From Bacillota bacterium (lineage in GTDB: Bacteria > Bacillota > Clostridia > Tissierellales > Gottschalkiaceae), in contig JAEZUY010000020.1 in the NCBI GenBank assembly GCA_023420895.1, positions 1-64,000 of the forward strand: a stretch of 64,000 nucleotides of DNA, given 5' to 3'. The notes below the pieces were generated by a model. That model was given only the letters and a program-made list of their open reading frames with translations, was not told the origin of the DNA and searched no databases. Made by a program: the position numbers and the translations under genes. Below, one piece after another: positions 42,539 through 51,277 of this stretch (its first letter is position 1; every line of letters begins with the position of its first letter).

Positions 42539-43084
42539 TTACGATCTCGCTCTTTTCATTTGATCCATGAGTTCTAGCATTAATTTATAAACGCTATCTA
42601 TTTCATTCGATATATATTCAATTTCTTTTAATTTATCTTTATATTTTGTTTTGTCTATATATCTATTCTCTTCTTCAGACTCTTCATTTAAAAAGTCATT
42701 TTCTAAATATGAATCATAAATTTGTGCGTAAAGTTCATAACTTAATTCATATTTAATTTTTAATAAATCTGTGAGTAATCCTATTCCACTAAATAATTTT
42801 TTGAAACTTTCTTCTTCATAAGGACTGAGTAATCCTTCACCCTTAGACTCCATTAATTCTTCTTCTAATTTTGGTATTTTTTTACTAAATATCTCTAGTT
42901 TTTTTAACTTTTCATTAGAAACTTCTATTTGTGATAAATACTCTGCCTCTTCAGAACTATATTTTGATAAATATTCTTCTTTTATTTCTTCATACTCTAA
43001 ATTTGAAGAAATCGAATTTAATATATCGTAATATTTTTTGCATTTATTCATTAAATCCATATACAATAGGGCTGGAATCGGCAT
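42539..43084 (-). CDS. Coiled-coil frame, probable C-terminal part of the SLH protein
   Basis: Open frame of 181 residues, rich in Glu, Lys, Leu and Tyr with long predicted helices (EYEEIKEEYLSKYSSEE, KLKKLEIFSKKIPKLEEE). It has no ribosome site before its ATG, which lies inside an A8 run, and overlaps the SLH gene by 41 bases in another frame. Loss of one A in that run would fuse both into a protein of about 460 residues with the same SLH-plus-coiled-coil layout as the 442-residue paralogue at 1493-2821. I therefore read it as the displaced C-terminus rather than a separate gene. Confidence 0.6.
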   Translation of the reverse strand: MPIPALLYMDLMNKCKKYYDILNSISSNLEYEEIKEEYLSKYSSEEAEYLSQIEVSNEKLKKLEIFSKKIPKLEEELMESKGEGLLSPYEEESFKKLFSGIGLLTDLLKIKYELSYELYAQIYDSYLENDFLNEESEEENRYIDKTKYKDKLKEIEYISNEIDSVYKLMLELMDQMKRARS

Positions 43085-43919
43085 TTTTTTTGTGTTTAAA
43101 AAGTTCCTGTATATTAGGACTTAAACTATCATAGTATCTTCTCATATTACTGTCAAAACCATTTGGAAAACCGCTGGATGATTTTCGTTCTCTAGAATTT
43201 TTATATATAAATAGACACATTATACTAGAAGCTTCAAGTCTAGTTATAGGTTCATCCGGTCGGAAGTATCCATTATATGCACCTTCATCTATCTTTCCAT
43301 ATTCCCAGTTAATATCTTCTGTATAAACAAAGTGTTTTACCAAGCTCCCTATATAATGACTTGCCCAATGCCCATCTGAAATATCATTATACTGAGCAGG
43401 AGCAAAACTTGAAAAAGTCCTTAAATCTGGATACAAATAATTGTAAGTTCTATATAGCATAGCCATAAATTCTGCTCTTGTAACTAATCCTTCAGGATTA
43501 AAATTTCCATCAGCATAACCTTTGAGTATATTTACACTTGCAAGTTTTCCAACTTTCCAATTGCTCCATCTGTCTGGATTCATATCTTTAAACTGATAAA
43601 AACCTGTGTCAACAGGATAAATTCCAAATTCCCATCCTAAATATTCAGATAATGCTGACGCAGCTTCTTCTCTAGTTAGAGGATTATTAGGTTTAAAAGT
43701 TTTATCAGGATATCCTCTAAAGATATAAACTTCTGGTGATGCATGAATATTGTATAAACATAAATTATATACGTAAGGATAAGCCCAATAACCTCCTGAA
43801 AGATCTGTAAAATCATTAGGATCATAATAATACGATGGGTTAAAAGGATCTGCCATAACAGAAGTTGTCGTACCTATTAACATCATAAATGCACTTATAA
43901 TTGCGATAATTCTTTTCAT
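43044..43919 (-). CDS. SLH-domain surface protein, interrupted at an A8 run
   Basis: Secreted protein of 291 residues with signal peptide (about 1-24, ending SVMA) and three SLH segments (FRGYPDKTFKPNNPLTREEA, GYADGNFNPEGLVTRAEF, FRPDEPITRLEASSIM). Closely matches the SLH part of the gene at 1493-2821. The frame passes through the A8 run at 43084-43091 and ends 14 codons later (ADSSPIVYGFNE), whereas the adjacent frame carries the coiled-coil part. ATG at 43919 is preferred: AGGGAGA is 6 bases before it, while an ATG two codons upstream is too close. Confidence 0.82.
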   Translation of the reverse strand: MKRIIAIISAFMMLIGTTTSVMADPFNPSYYYDPNDFTDLSGGYWAYPYVYNLCLYNIHASPEVYIFRGYPDKTFKPNNPLTREEAASALSEYLGWEFGIYPVDTGFYQFKDMNPDRWSNWKVGKLASVNILKGYADGNFNPEGLVTRAEFMAMLYRTYNYLYPDLRTFSSFAPAQYNDISDGHWASHYIGSLVKHFVYTEDINWEYGKIDEGAYNGYFRPDEPITRLEASSIMCLFIYKNSRERKSSSGFPNGFDSNMRRYYDSLSPNIQELFKHKKNADSSPIVYGFNE

Positions 43920-44179
43920 AAGCATTCTCCCTTGTATTTTATTAATTTTTTCAAAGTAATTATATATTATTTATTGAAAAAAATAAACAAAAATATTAAT
44001 TTTTCAAAAATAATTTTAATCATATAGAATCTGTAAATAAATTAATATTATTGACTTATTTATAGAATTAATTTTGAACTGTTTTATATTCTCAGCATTT
44101 TAAAATACTAAATAATTAAACCGGCTTAAATACTTAATAAGTATAAATTATTAATATAGAGAACATTGTGTTATTATAA

Positions 44180-44188
44180 TGGTATAAT
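44180..44188 (+). promoter_or_regulatory. Possible extended -10 promoter of the helicase gene
   Basis: TGGTATAAT about 40 bases before the start codon; no convincing -35. The AT-rich spacer 43920-44179 shows nothing else. Confidence 0.35.
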
Positions 44189-44228
44189 AATCATAATAAT
44201 ATGCATATTAATCAAAGGAAGTGATTCT

Positions 44229-46154
44229 ATGTGGGAAAAAGATATCCAGAAAATTCTTGAAGGGCTGAATGAAGAGCAGACTGAAGCTGTAAAGACTACT
44301 GAAGGTCCGCTTGTAATATTTGCGGGACCTGGTTCAGGAAAGACTCATGTTCTAGTTAAAAGAGCCGCTTATATGATAGAGAACCGCATTGACCCGGAAA
44401 ATATTCTTCTCTTCACATTTACCAAGAAAGCCGCAAATGAACTGAAAGAAAGAGTGATTAAAGAAGCCGGAAGTCTTGGAGAATACATAGAAGTCGGAAC
44501 TTATCACAGTTTCTGCGCAAAAATGCTTAGAAAATATTCTAAATACACAGATTACAATCAGTCATTCACAATCTATGATACAACAGACAGAAAATATATG
44601 CTTGAAGAAGTGATAGATAACCCGTCAGCAGATTTTTATGAAATATCTGACTATATTTCAAAAATGAAAGGAAGATATAAAACTCCTGACGAAGCTGAAC
44701 AGTATGAATGGGTTATATCTAATTTCAAATACAGAAACTGCAATGAATACTATAGAAAATATCAGGAACTCCTTGTCTCAAGCAATGCTATGGATTTTGA
44801 CGACTTAATATTCAATTTTGTAAAACTTCTTGAAAACAATCCTGAAATAAGAAAAGAAATAAAAGAAAAATATAAATATATAATGGCTGATGAAGCTCAT
44901 GACAGTTCAGTTCTCGATTTAAGACTAATATTCATGCTTACAGATGCAGATTCAAATATCTGTCTGATTTTGGACGACGACCAGTCTATATATCAGTTCA
45001 GAGGTTCTAATATGAAAGCGACTGCCAACTTTTTAAAATATTATAAAAACAGAAAAACTGTAACTCTGTCTACAAACTACAGGAGCACGAAAAATATAGT
45101 TGCCGGAGCGAAAGCTCTTATTTCTAATAATTCAGAGCATATAAAAAAATCTCTTAAGTCCAACAGAAACAAAGGAACCGATATATTCTGTCTTACTGCC
45201 GATACTATGAACGATGAAAATGAGGGAATCGTTAAAATAATAAAGAAACTGACCTCGTCAGGAAGGTATCAGCGCAAGGATATAGGTGTTCTATACAGAT
45301 GTCATTATCTTGGTGAAGTGTTAGAAGAAGCGCTTATAAAGAACGGAATTCCTGTCTATACCAAGGGAAAAATGAATTTCTTTGAAAGAGCAGAAATTAA
45401 AGATCTTCTTTCCTATGTCATATCTGCACAGAATCCCAAAGATGTTCTGAATGTAAAAAGATCTATTCTCTGGTCTGTAGGAGGAATAGGTGTAAAAACT
45501 GTAAAGCTGATTGAAATGGATATCCTGGACAATGACACAGATATACTGAGTTTAAGCGATGACCTCAATATAAGAGCAAAGGAAGGACTTATCAAATATC
45601 AGAGTCTCGTTCAGAATCTGAGAACGATGATAAATAAATACACTGCTCCAAGAGAGCTTTTAGAATATCTCATCAGTGAACTGGATTTCAAAAGCTATAT
45701 CGAGAAAGGATATGGGAACTACGAAGACTCCAACATATCAAGCCGTTTAAAGAGCATAGATGAGCTGCTGGATTTTTCTGAAAACTATGAAAATATTGAG
45801 GAATTTATGGAAGGAGTTCTCAGCTCAAGCAATGCTGAAGATTCAAGAGAATCGAAAAACGAAGTCAATCTTATGACTATGCACGGCGCAAAAGGTCTTG
45901 AGTTTCCTGTGGTAATACTTCCTGAAGTAATGAAGGGAACCGTTCCTCATTATAAATCGGAAACTCCGGAAAAGATTGAAGAAGAAAGACGTCTTTTTTA
46001 TGTTGCTATGACCAGAGCCGAAGACGTTTTAATAATAATCCGTCCTCTTTTCAAAAACTATAGAAAAACGTATCAGTCGCAATTTGTCAGCGAACTTATC
46101 ATCAATGCTCCTGAAGCGGTGAAGAGTCTTTCAGATATGGGAGATATTTTCTGA
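44229..46154 (+). CDS. UvrD/Rep/PcrA-family superfamily 1 helicase
   Basis: 3'-5' DNA helicase-like protein of 641 residues, shorter than PcrA (about 730). Motif I FAGPGSGKTHVLVKR, motif Ia FTFTKKAANELKERV, motif II MADEAHDSS (usually DEFQDTN, here altered), motif III LDDDQSIYQFRG, motif IV TLSTNYRST, motif V MTMHGAKGLEFPVVILPEV and motif VI RRLFYVAMTRAEDVLIII are all present. ATG at 44229 follows AAGGAAGTG; an earlier frame extension is membrane-like and lacks a ribosome site. Stand-alone gene, possibly a PcrA paralogue. Confidence 0.9.
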   Translation: MWEKDIQKILEGLNEEQTEAVKTTEGPLVIFAGPGSGKTHVLVKRAAYMIENRIDPENILLFTFTKKAANELKERVIKEAGSLGEYIEVGTYHSFCAKMLRKYSKYTDYNQSFTIYDTTDRKYMLEEVIDNPSADFYEISDYISKMKGRYKTPDEAEQYEWVISNFKYRNCNEYYRKYQELLVSSNAMDFDDLIFNFVKLLENNPEIRKEIKEKYKYIMADEAHDSSVLDLRLIFMLTDADSNICLILDDDQSIYQFRGSNMKATANFLKYYKNRKTVTLSTNYRSTKNIVAGAKALISNNSEHIKKSLKSNRNKGTDIFCLTADTMNDENEGIVKIIKKLTSSGRYQRKDIGVLYRCHYLGEVLEEALIKNGIPVYTKGKMNFFERAEIKDLLSYVISAQNPKDVLNVKRSILWSVGGIGVKTVKLIEMDILDNDTDILSLSDDLNIRAKEGLIKYQSLVQNLRTMINKYTAPRELLEYLISELDFKSYIEKGYGNYEDSNISSRLKSIDELLDFSENYENIEEFMEGVLSSSNAEDSRESKNEVNLMTMHGAKGLEFPVVILPEVMKGTVPHYKSETPEKIEEERRLFYVAMTRAEDVLIIIRPLFKNYRKTYQSQFVSELIINAPEAVKSLSDMGDIF

Positions 46155-46220
46155 TAAAAGATTATTTAAAGTTCAAAAGCGGTATATATTAACTAAATTA
46201 ATAATTATGGGGGAATTAAT

Positions 46221-46652
46221 ATGAGTTTTACAGAAAATGAAATAGTGGAATTTTTTCAAATGAACAATATTGAGCCGAATGTTTTAGTCAGCAACAATGA
46301 AAGAATTATTCTGTCGACAGATTTGGGACTTCCAGATTACGATTTGAATTTCAAGATAAGTCTGACTTATAATTATGCTCTAAACAGCGCTCAGGCCAGC
46401 ACTGTAGGATTTATGCATTATTCAAGCGGTGTCGATATGATGAGTCTTTACGATGCTATAATAAATATAAATAACAGATGCGGCGCTCCTAAATTCTCTC
46501 TGGACCAGGAGAGATGCGAAGTGACTATAACTTTGCACTCAGAACGTATAGATTCTCTTATAGTGCTTCATCAGATGATATTCCTTCTTGCAGCTTCCGC
46601 TGGTGAAGAATATCCGGTTCTTGCGAATATCATAAACTCCTCCGAGTCATAA
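46221..46652 (+). CDS. YbjN-like small protein
   Basis: 143-residue cytoplasmic protein resembling the YbjN / type III secretion chaperone-like fold: N-terminal helix (ENEIVEFFQMNNIEP), beta strands around LNFKISLTYNYALNS, and a final long helix (RIDSLIVLHQMIFLLAASAGEE). The assignment rests on this pattern and is moderate. It lies 66 bases after the helicase with GGGGGA before the ATG and has its own terminator. Confidence 0.6.
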   Translation: MSFTENEIVEFFQMNNIEPNVLVSNNERIILSTDLGLPDYDLNFKISLTYNYALNSAQASTVGFMHYSSGVDMMSLYDAIININNRCGAPKFSLDQERCEVTITLHSERIDSLIVLHQMIFLLAASAGEEYPVLANIINSSES

Positions 46653-46667
46653 TGACTCGAGGAGTTT
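46634..46667 (+). terminator. Terminator of the YbjN-like gene
   Basis: Arms aaactcctccgagtcat and atgactcgaggagttt with one bulged base, then tataatttt. It overlaps the end of the YbjN-like gene and the end of a small broken frame on the minus strand. Confidence 0.75.
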
Positions 46668-46800
46668 TATAATTTTCTTATATCATATTCTTCCTGGTCT
46701 TCATATCTGTAAGAAGCTTGAATTCTTCTCATATATACATCTCTGTCGTCAATATCATCTGTCAGGGCTCTTTTTTACTTAATATCTCTTCATTTTTCAA
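46667..46800 (-). pseudogene. Small protein gene broken at an A6 run
   Basis: TTG at 46800 lies 6 bases after AAGGGTG and begins MKNEEILSKKEP, then stops. Adding one A to the run at 46771-46776 continues into RALTDDIDDRDVYMRR, then IQASYRYEDQEEYDIRKL, ending at 46667, a 44-residue charged protein. Coding potential of the second half is good but no family is recognised. Real indel, slippage or sequence error cannot be told apart. Confidence 0.4.
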
Positions 46801-46874
46801 TTTAAACACCCTTGCGCTCTTTTTAATTATTATAACACCGACAAAACATTTGTTTTTTTCTTAATTATGAAAAA

Positions 46875-46901
46875 AGCCCTCTGTATCAGAATCAGAGGGC
46901 T
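46875..46901 (-). terminator. Terminator after the 182-residue gene
   Basis: Perfect arms agccctctg and cagagggct, followed by six T on the minus strand. Confidence 0.85.
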
Positions 46902-46909
46902 GTATAAAA

Positions 46910-47458
46910 CTATTTAGAAAGCATTTCTTTCAGTTTGTCATAACAGAAATCTTCTACAGACTGTCCTTCTATTTTAACTGAACCGTCTCCGTAAAGATCA
47001 ACCATAACACGGAAGAAATTAATTATAAGCTTATCGTCCACTATATAATAAGTGTCAAGATGAAGCGGTGCGAAGTAAACTGTAACTTCCTCTTCTTCTA
47101 TGTCAGACACTTCTTCATTAAGTTTGTCCACAAGTCCGTTGAGATTCAGAACTTTTATAGGCTGAGCCATTGCGTCTGTAAGTCCCAGATCTTCCATCAT
47201 CCACATATTGTTGTTCCAGAATCTTCTTTCAGGCTTAGTAGCAACTGAAAGAGGCTCAGCATTCTGTATTGCTGAAAGAACTTTACGCACAGATTCCTCG
47301 TTAAATTCTTCTGATGCTTTAAATGCCGCCTGCATTGAATCCATTTTCGCAACGTCTACGAAGAATGATTCCGGCACTTTGTCTTTTTCGCTAACTGACG
47401 ACCAGTAGTAAAGCATTGATTCTACCGGTTCAAGATTTACATTGATATGTTTTAACAT
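46910..47458 (-). CDS. Conserved-looking protein of unknown function
   Basis: 182 residues, acidic, no signal peptide or membrane helix. Clear ribosome site AGGAGG before ATG and a terminator after it, so it is an expressed single gene. It begins MLKHINVNLEPVESMLYYWS and has a C-terminal part with TVYFAPLHLDTYYIVDDKL and IINFFRVMVDLYGDG. I recognise no domain or catalytic motif. Confidence 0.75.
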   Translation of the reverse strand: MLKHINVNLEPVESMLYYWSSVSEKDKVPESFFVDVAKMDSMQAAFKASEEFNEESVRKVLSAIQNAEPLSVATKPERRFWNNNMWMMEDLGLTDAMAQPIKVLNLNGLVDKLNEEVSDIEEEEVTVYFAPLHLDTYYIVDDKLIINFFRVMVDLYGDGSVKIEGQSVEDFCYDKLKEMLSK

Positions 47459-47610
47459 TTCTACTCCTCCTGTTATAAGTCTTTAAAGACTGCAATTATG
47501 CATATTTTTATTTATAAGAAAGCTCCGAAAGTCAGAGCAGTCTTTCTTAAATTTTCAGATTTTTATTTTTTATTTAATGTTTTCTTCTGTTTTAAGCAGT
47601 TTTTCTAAAA

Positions 47611-48981
47611 TTACTGCTTTTCAAGAATCTCTATTATCTTCTCTTCAATTCCGTCTTTGTTTATTTCTCTTTCGAGCCATATTTCTTCAGAAAGAAGAGC
47701 CTGATTTATAAGCATTCCTATTCCGCTTATAGTCTGATGCCCTCTGCTTTCTGCCTGTTTCAGAAACTCTGTTTTAAGCGGTTTATATATTATATCGGCC
47801 ACCGCACAGTTCTGATTTAAAACTGAAACGTCAAACGGAACTTTATCAGTGTCAGGATACATCCCCACTGATGTTGTATTAACTGCCAAATCATATTTTT
47901 CATATTCTCCGGCAGTCGTGTTTATCTCAACATCTTTGAAATGATTTTTCGCTTCGGTTTTTATTTTTAAAGCTTTTTCTTCAGTTCTGTTTAGGATTGT
48001 TATGCTCTTAGCGCCTTCTTTAGCCAGAAGCATTATAATTCCTCTGGCCGCTCCTCCGGCTCCAATAACTAGAACGTCTTTTCCTGAAGGCTCAAATTCA
48101 TTCTGTCTCAAGAGCTCTATAAATCCTCTCCCGTCTGTATTATAGCCTATCAGTTTTCCATCGTCATTTTTTACAGTATTGACAGCTCCTAAAATCTCAG
48201 CTTCATCATCCAGTCCGTCGAGATATTCAATTATATCGACTTTATGAGGAATCGTAACATTGAATCCTCTCACGCCTATTGTTTTCATCCCGTCAACAGC
48301 TTCTTTCAGCTCATCTTTTTTAACTTCAAAAGCGAGATAAACTCCATTTTCATCATTATTCTCATAACTTAAATTGTGTATATCGGGTGAAAGGCTTCTT
48401 TCAACCGGATCTCCAATTAAACCGTAAAGAGATGTTTTATAATTTATCTTCAATCTCTCGTTCTCCTTTCTTCGGATAGTATAAGGAAACAGATATCTGT
48501 TCACCACAAGACTCACAGCTATTCCTATAGCTGTCTCCACTGTTCTTTCGAAAGCGTAGTAATAAGGCGCTTTCACCTCCCAGCTGTACTGGAAGTTTAT
48601 CATGAGAAGCACATAGACAACGCATGCAAGCGCTGCAGAACTGTTCTCATGAATAAGATTGAAAATGTAGATCAGAAGTATTATTCCAGCTACAGTTATC
48701 AGCTCAAATGAAAGAAAGAAGTAGAATTCCTGGGTGAGTTTCAGAAATATTCCTCCAAGCGTGCCTCCTATAACAGTCCCTATAAGTCTGGATCTTGAGG
48801 CATTATAGGAATTCCATATAGTATCCTTTGTGCAAATTATTGCGGCAATACAGGCATATATAGGATACGGTTTTCTCAAAAATCTGTATATCAGAAGACA
48901 TATCAGAACTGAAAGAGCCGTTTTCAGATTTCTCATTCCCGGTTTCGGGATTCCAAATTCTCCAATCCTCATACGAGCCAC
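47611..48981 (-). CDS. Fusion of aromatic-acid-exporter-like membrane domain and shikimate dehydrogenase
   Basis: One open frame of 456 residues. Residues about 1-170 form a membrane domain like the DUF939/ArAE exporter family (GMRNLKTALSVLICLLIY, ICTKDTIWNSYNASRSRLIG, ERTVETAIGIAVSLVVNRYL), with about five hydrophobic segments. Residues about 178-456 are a complete AroE: LYGLIGDPVERSLSPDIHN, catalytic lysine in NVTIPHK, GYNTDGRGF and NADP-loop VIGAGGAARGI. AroE reduces 3-dehydroshikimate to shikimate. An internal ribosome site and TTG (48453) could also yield AroE alone. The full-length start is GTG at 48981 or ATG at 48972. No other shikimate gene lies in this window. Confidence 0.88.
   Translation of the reverse strand: MARMRIGEFGIPKPGMRNLKTALSVLICLLIYRFLRKPYPIYACIAAIICTKDTIWNSYNASRSRLIGTVIGGTLGGIFLKLTQEFYFFLSFELITVAGIILLIYIFNLIHENSSAALACVVYVLLMINFQYSWEVKAPYYYAFERTVETAIGIAVSLVVNRYLFPYTIRRKENERLKINYKTSLYGLIGDPVERSLSPDIHNLSYENNDENGVYLAFEVKKDELKEAVDGMKTIGVRGFNVTIPHKVDIIEYLDGLDDEAEILGAVNTVKNDDGKLIGYNTDGRGFIELLRQNEFEPSGKDVLVIGAGGAARGIIMLLAKEGAKSITILNRTEEKALKIKTEAKNHFKDVEINTTAGEYEKYDLAVNTTSVGMYPDTDKVPFDVSVLNQNCAVADIIYKPLKTEFLKQAESRGHQTISGIGMLINQALLSEEIWLEREINKDGIEEKIIEILEKQ
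48451..48469 (-). promoter_or_regulatory. Internal ribosome site and TTG start for AroE
   Basis: On the minus strand AAAGGAG (48469-48463), 9 bases, then TTG (48453-48451), in frame with AroE. In one other frame the exporter part would end just after (KKGEREIEDKL then stop), suggesting two formerly overlapping genes. An independent AroE product is possible. Confidence 0.5.
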
Positions 48982-49004
48982 AACCTTTATATATTTCTAG
49001 CGTT

Positions 49005-50000
49005 TTACTCCATACTCTCAGTATTTTCGTCATCATCTGTTTTATCTGTTTTATTTTTTCTCTTGTATATCTGTCTATTGTCGAGAGTCCATATTCTAGG
49101 ACTGAACTCTCCCGGCTTAAGTTCTTTTAATGCCTTGTCCATATCGTAAAGTCTGGCGTCTATTATATCGAGATAGTGAAGCAGTTCAGCCTCAGGTATC
49201 ATCGGAAACTTGGGACTTCCATAATCAGGATAGTAGTGATGGGAAAGAATCATATGCTGAATCAGCATAGATATTTCTTCATCTATTCCAAGTTTTATTC
49301 CCATTCTGTCTATATCTTTTATTCCCTGTATAATATGTCCGAGAAGTTTCCCTTCTGTCGTATATTCGCTCACTATTCCAAGTTCATTAGAATCCATCTC
49401 TTCAATCTTTGCAAGGTCATGAAGAATCACTCCCGAATAAACGTAATCTGAATCGAGACTGTCATAGACTTCTAACAGCTTCTCTCCAGATTTAAGCATT
49501 CTCAGTATGTGATAGAGAAGTCCCGCTCTTATAGCATGGTGATTCTCCTTTGCCGCAGGATAATATAGAAGCTTCTCTTCTTTTGATTCTACCATTGCCA
49601 TAGTCAGTCTCTTTATATCGTCATTCTTCATATCTCTTATATAGCTTTTTACAGTTTCAAGCATTTCAGAACCTCTAAAAGGAGCTGAACGGACGTAATC
49701 ATCAAGAGACACGTCGTCTGTCTCTTCGACTTTTCTGATTTTATGAACTTTGAACTGCTTCATATCTTTCCATACAGTCACTTCTCCTCTTATTTTTACA
49801 AAATCATTGGCCGCAAAGCCTTCTCCTTTTTCAGCTTCCCAGATTTTCGTATTTATAGAACCAGTATTGTCTATCACTGTTAAATCATAAAATATCTTGC
49901 CGTTAGTAGAAGTTCTCTTCTCCATATTTCTGATTATAAAAAAACCGTCAACCTTGTCTCCAGGTTCAAACTCATCAATCTTTTTTTCTACAATACTCAT
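49005..50000 (-). CDS. YhaM-like 3'-5' exoribonuclease (OB fold plus HD)
   Basis: 331 residues with an N-terminal OB-fold nucleic-acid-binding domain (about 15-90; GFFIIRNMEKRTSTNGK and VRGEVTVWKDMKQFKVH-like strand) and an HD metal-phosphohydrolase domain (AAKENHHAIRAGLLYHILRM, ILHDLAKIEE). This matches YhaM/Cbf1, which degrades RNA or DNA from the 3' end. ATG at 50000 follows AAAGGAAG. It sits between the fusion gene and the U32 peptidase gene. Confidence 0.87.
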   Translation of the reverse strand: MSIVEKKIDEFEPGDKVDGFFIIRNMEKRTSTNGKIFYDLTVIDNTGSINTKIWEAEKGEGFAANDFVKIRGEVTVWKDMKQFKVHKIRKVEETDDVSLDDYVRSAPFRGSEMLETVKSYIRDMKNDDIKRLTMAMVESKEEKLLYYPAAKENHHAIRAGLLYHILRMLKSGEKLLEVYDSLDSDYVYSGVILHDLAKIEEMDSNELGIVSEYTTEGKLLGHIIQGIKDIDRMGIKLGIDEEISMLIQHMILSHHYYPDYGSPKFPMIPEAELLHYLDIIDARLYDMDKALKELKPGEFSPRIWTLDNRQIYKRKNKTDKTDDDENTESME

Positions 50001-50022
50001 AATCTTCCTTTCCCGTCCGGTA

Positions 50023-51273
50023 TTACTGTTCGTCTTCGTCAAGCTTCTTTCTCAGAATATCCCATTTCTGAACCGGAGCGTCTACTTTCATAGTGATTTT
50101 CTCTTTTGCTCTGTTTGCAACTTCTGTAGGTTCTCCTTTTTCATTCCACATTTCTCCTACAGTCTGAGTTAAATACTCTTTTCTAGGGCCGAATATTTCT
50201 AATTCGTCTCCCTTGAAGATTCTGTTTCTCTGCTCTATAAGAGCTGTTCCAGTCTCTTCATCATAATCTAAAACTACTCCCATGAATTCATAAGTTCTTA
50301 TATATGAAGTTGAGCCGTAAAGCTGCTCTTCTCCGCCCGGCTTTGAAAAATAGAATCCTGTTGTGAAATCTCTGTATGAGCATTTCATTATTTCTTCCAT
50401 AAAGTAAGGCGAAGGAGTGTAGTTTTCGAGATTGTCTATATTTTCATAATATTCATCTATAGCCATTCTGTAAGATCTTATTACAGTTGCAACGTAATAA
50501 GGGCTCTTCATTCTTCCTTCTATCTTGAAGCTGTAAACTCCTGCTTCATCAAGCTCTCTTATATGTTCTATCATGCATAAGTCTTTAGAGTTGAATATAT
50601 AAGTTCCAGTATCTCCCTCTATAACAGGATAGTATTCTCCTGGTCTTTTTTCCTCTACAAGATTGTATTTCCATCTGCATGACTGAGCGCATGAACCTCT
50701 GTTTGCATCTCTTCCTGTCATATAGTTGCTTAAAAGACATCTTCCGGAATAAGATATGCACATCGCTCCGTGAACGAAAGCCTCTATTTCAAGGTCTTCA
50801 TCAGTATTCTCTCTTATATTCTTTATCTCTTCAAGAGAAAGCTCTCTTGCTAAGACTACTCTTTTAACTCCCATTTTATGCCAGAAATTGGCTGTCTGAT
50901 GGTTAGTAGTATTCGCCTGAGTGCTCAGGTGAATTTCCATATCCGGAACAGTTTCTTTCACTATTGTGAAAACTCCCGGATCCGAAACGATAACTGCATC
51001 TATTCCTGCTTTCTCAAGTTTAAGAAGATACTCTTCAAGACCTTCTAAATCTCCGTCGTGCGGAATTATATTGAGAGTTACATATACTTTCTTTCCTCTC
51101 TCATGCGCATAATCTGCACCTTCTTTTATATCTTCCATAGTGAAGTTCTTCGCAAAAGTTCTCAGTCCGAATTCTTCACCTCCAAGATATACTGCATCTG
51201 CACCATATGTTATTGCTATTTTAAGTTTCTCTAAATCTCCTGCCGGAGCTAGTAATTCAACTTTTCTTCTCAC
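50023..51273 (-). CDS. U32-family peptidase-like RNA hydroxylation protein
   Basis: 416 residues. The family U32 signature is present: EAFVHGAMCISYSGRCLLS, with CAQSCRWKY further on; these cysteines are Fe-S or catalytic in relatives. LLAPAGDLEKLKIAITYGAD is the usual start. Family members TrhP and RlhA help hydroxylate tRNA or rRNA; others were called collagenases. It follows the O-methyltransferase TrmR-like gene, a conserved pairing that points to tRNA wobble uridine modification. GTG start after GGGGG. Confidence 0.88.
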   Translation of the reverse strand: MRRKVELLAPAGDLEKLKIAITYGADAVYLGGEEFGLRTFAKNFTMEDIKEGADYAHERGKKVYVTLNIIPHDGDLEGLEEYLLKLEKAGIDAVIVSDPGVFTIVKETVPDMEIHLSTQANTTNHQTANFWHKMGVKRVVLARELSLEEIKNIRENTDEDLEIEAFVHGAMCISYSGRCLLSNYMTGRDANRGSCAQSCRWKYNLVEEKRPGEYYPVIEGDTGTYIFNSKDLCMIEHIRELDEAGVYSFKIEGRMKSPYYVATVIRSYRMAIDEYYENIDNLENYTPSPYFMEEIMKCSYRDFTTGFYFSKPGGEEQLYGSTSYIRTYEFMGVVLDYDEETGTALIEQRNRIFKGDELEIFGPRKEYLTQTVGEMWNEKGEPTEVANRAKEKITMKVDAPVQKWDILRKKLDEDEQ

Positions 51274-51277
51274 TTTT

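Noticed and set aside
47594..47619. Inverted repeat aagcagt/actgctt at the end of the transporter-AroE gene
   Set aside because: Only seven base pairs, 12-base loop and no T-run; too weak to call a terminator.
48437..48625. 62-residue frame inside the exporter-AroE gene
   Set aside because: Out-of-frame shadow; only its stop position is informative, and it is used in the fusion argument.
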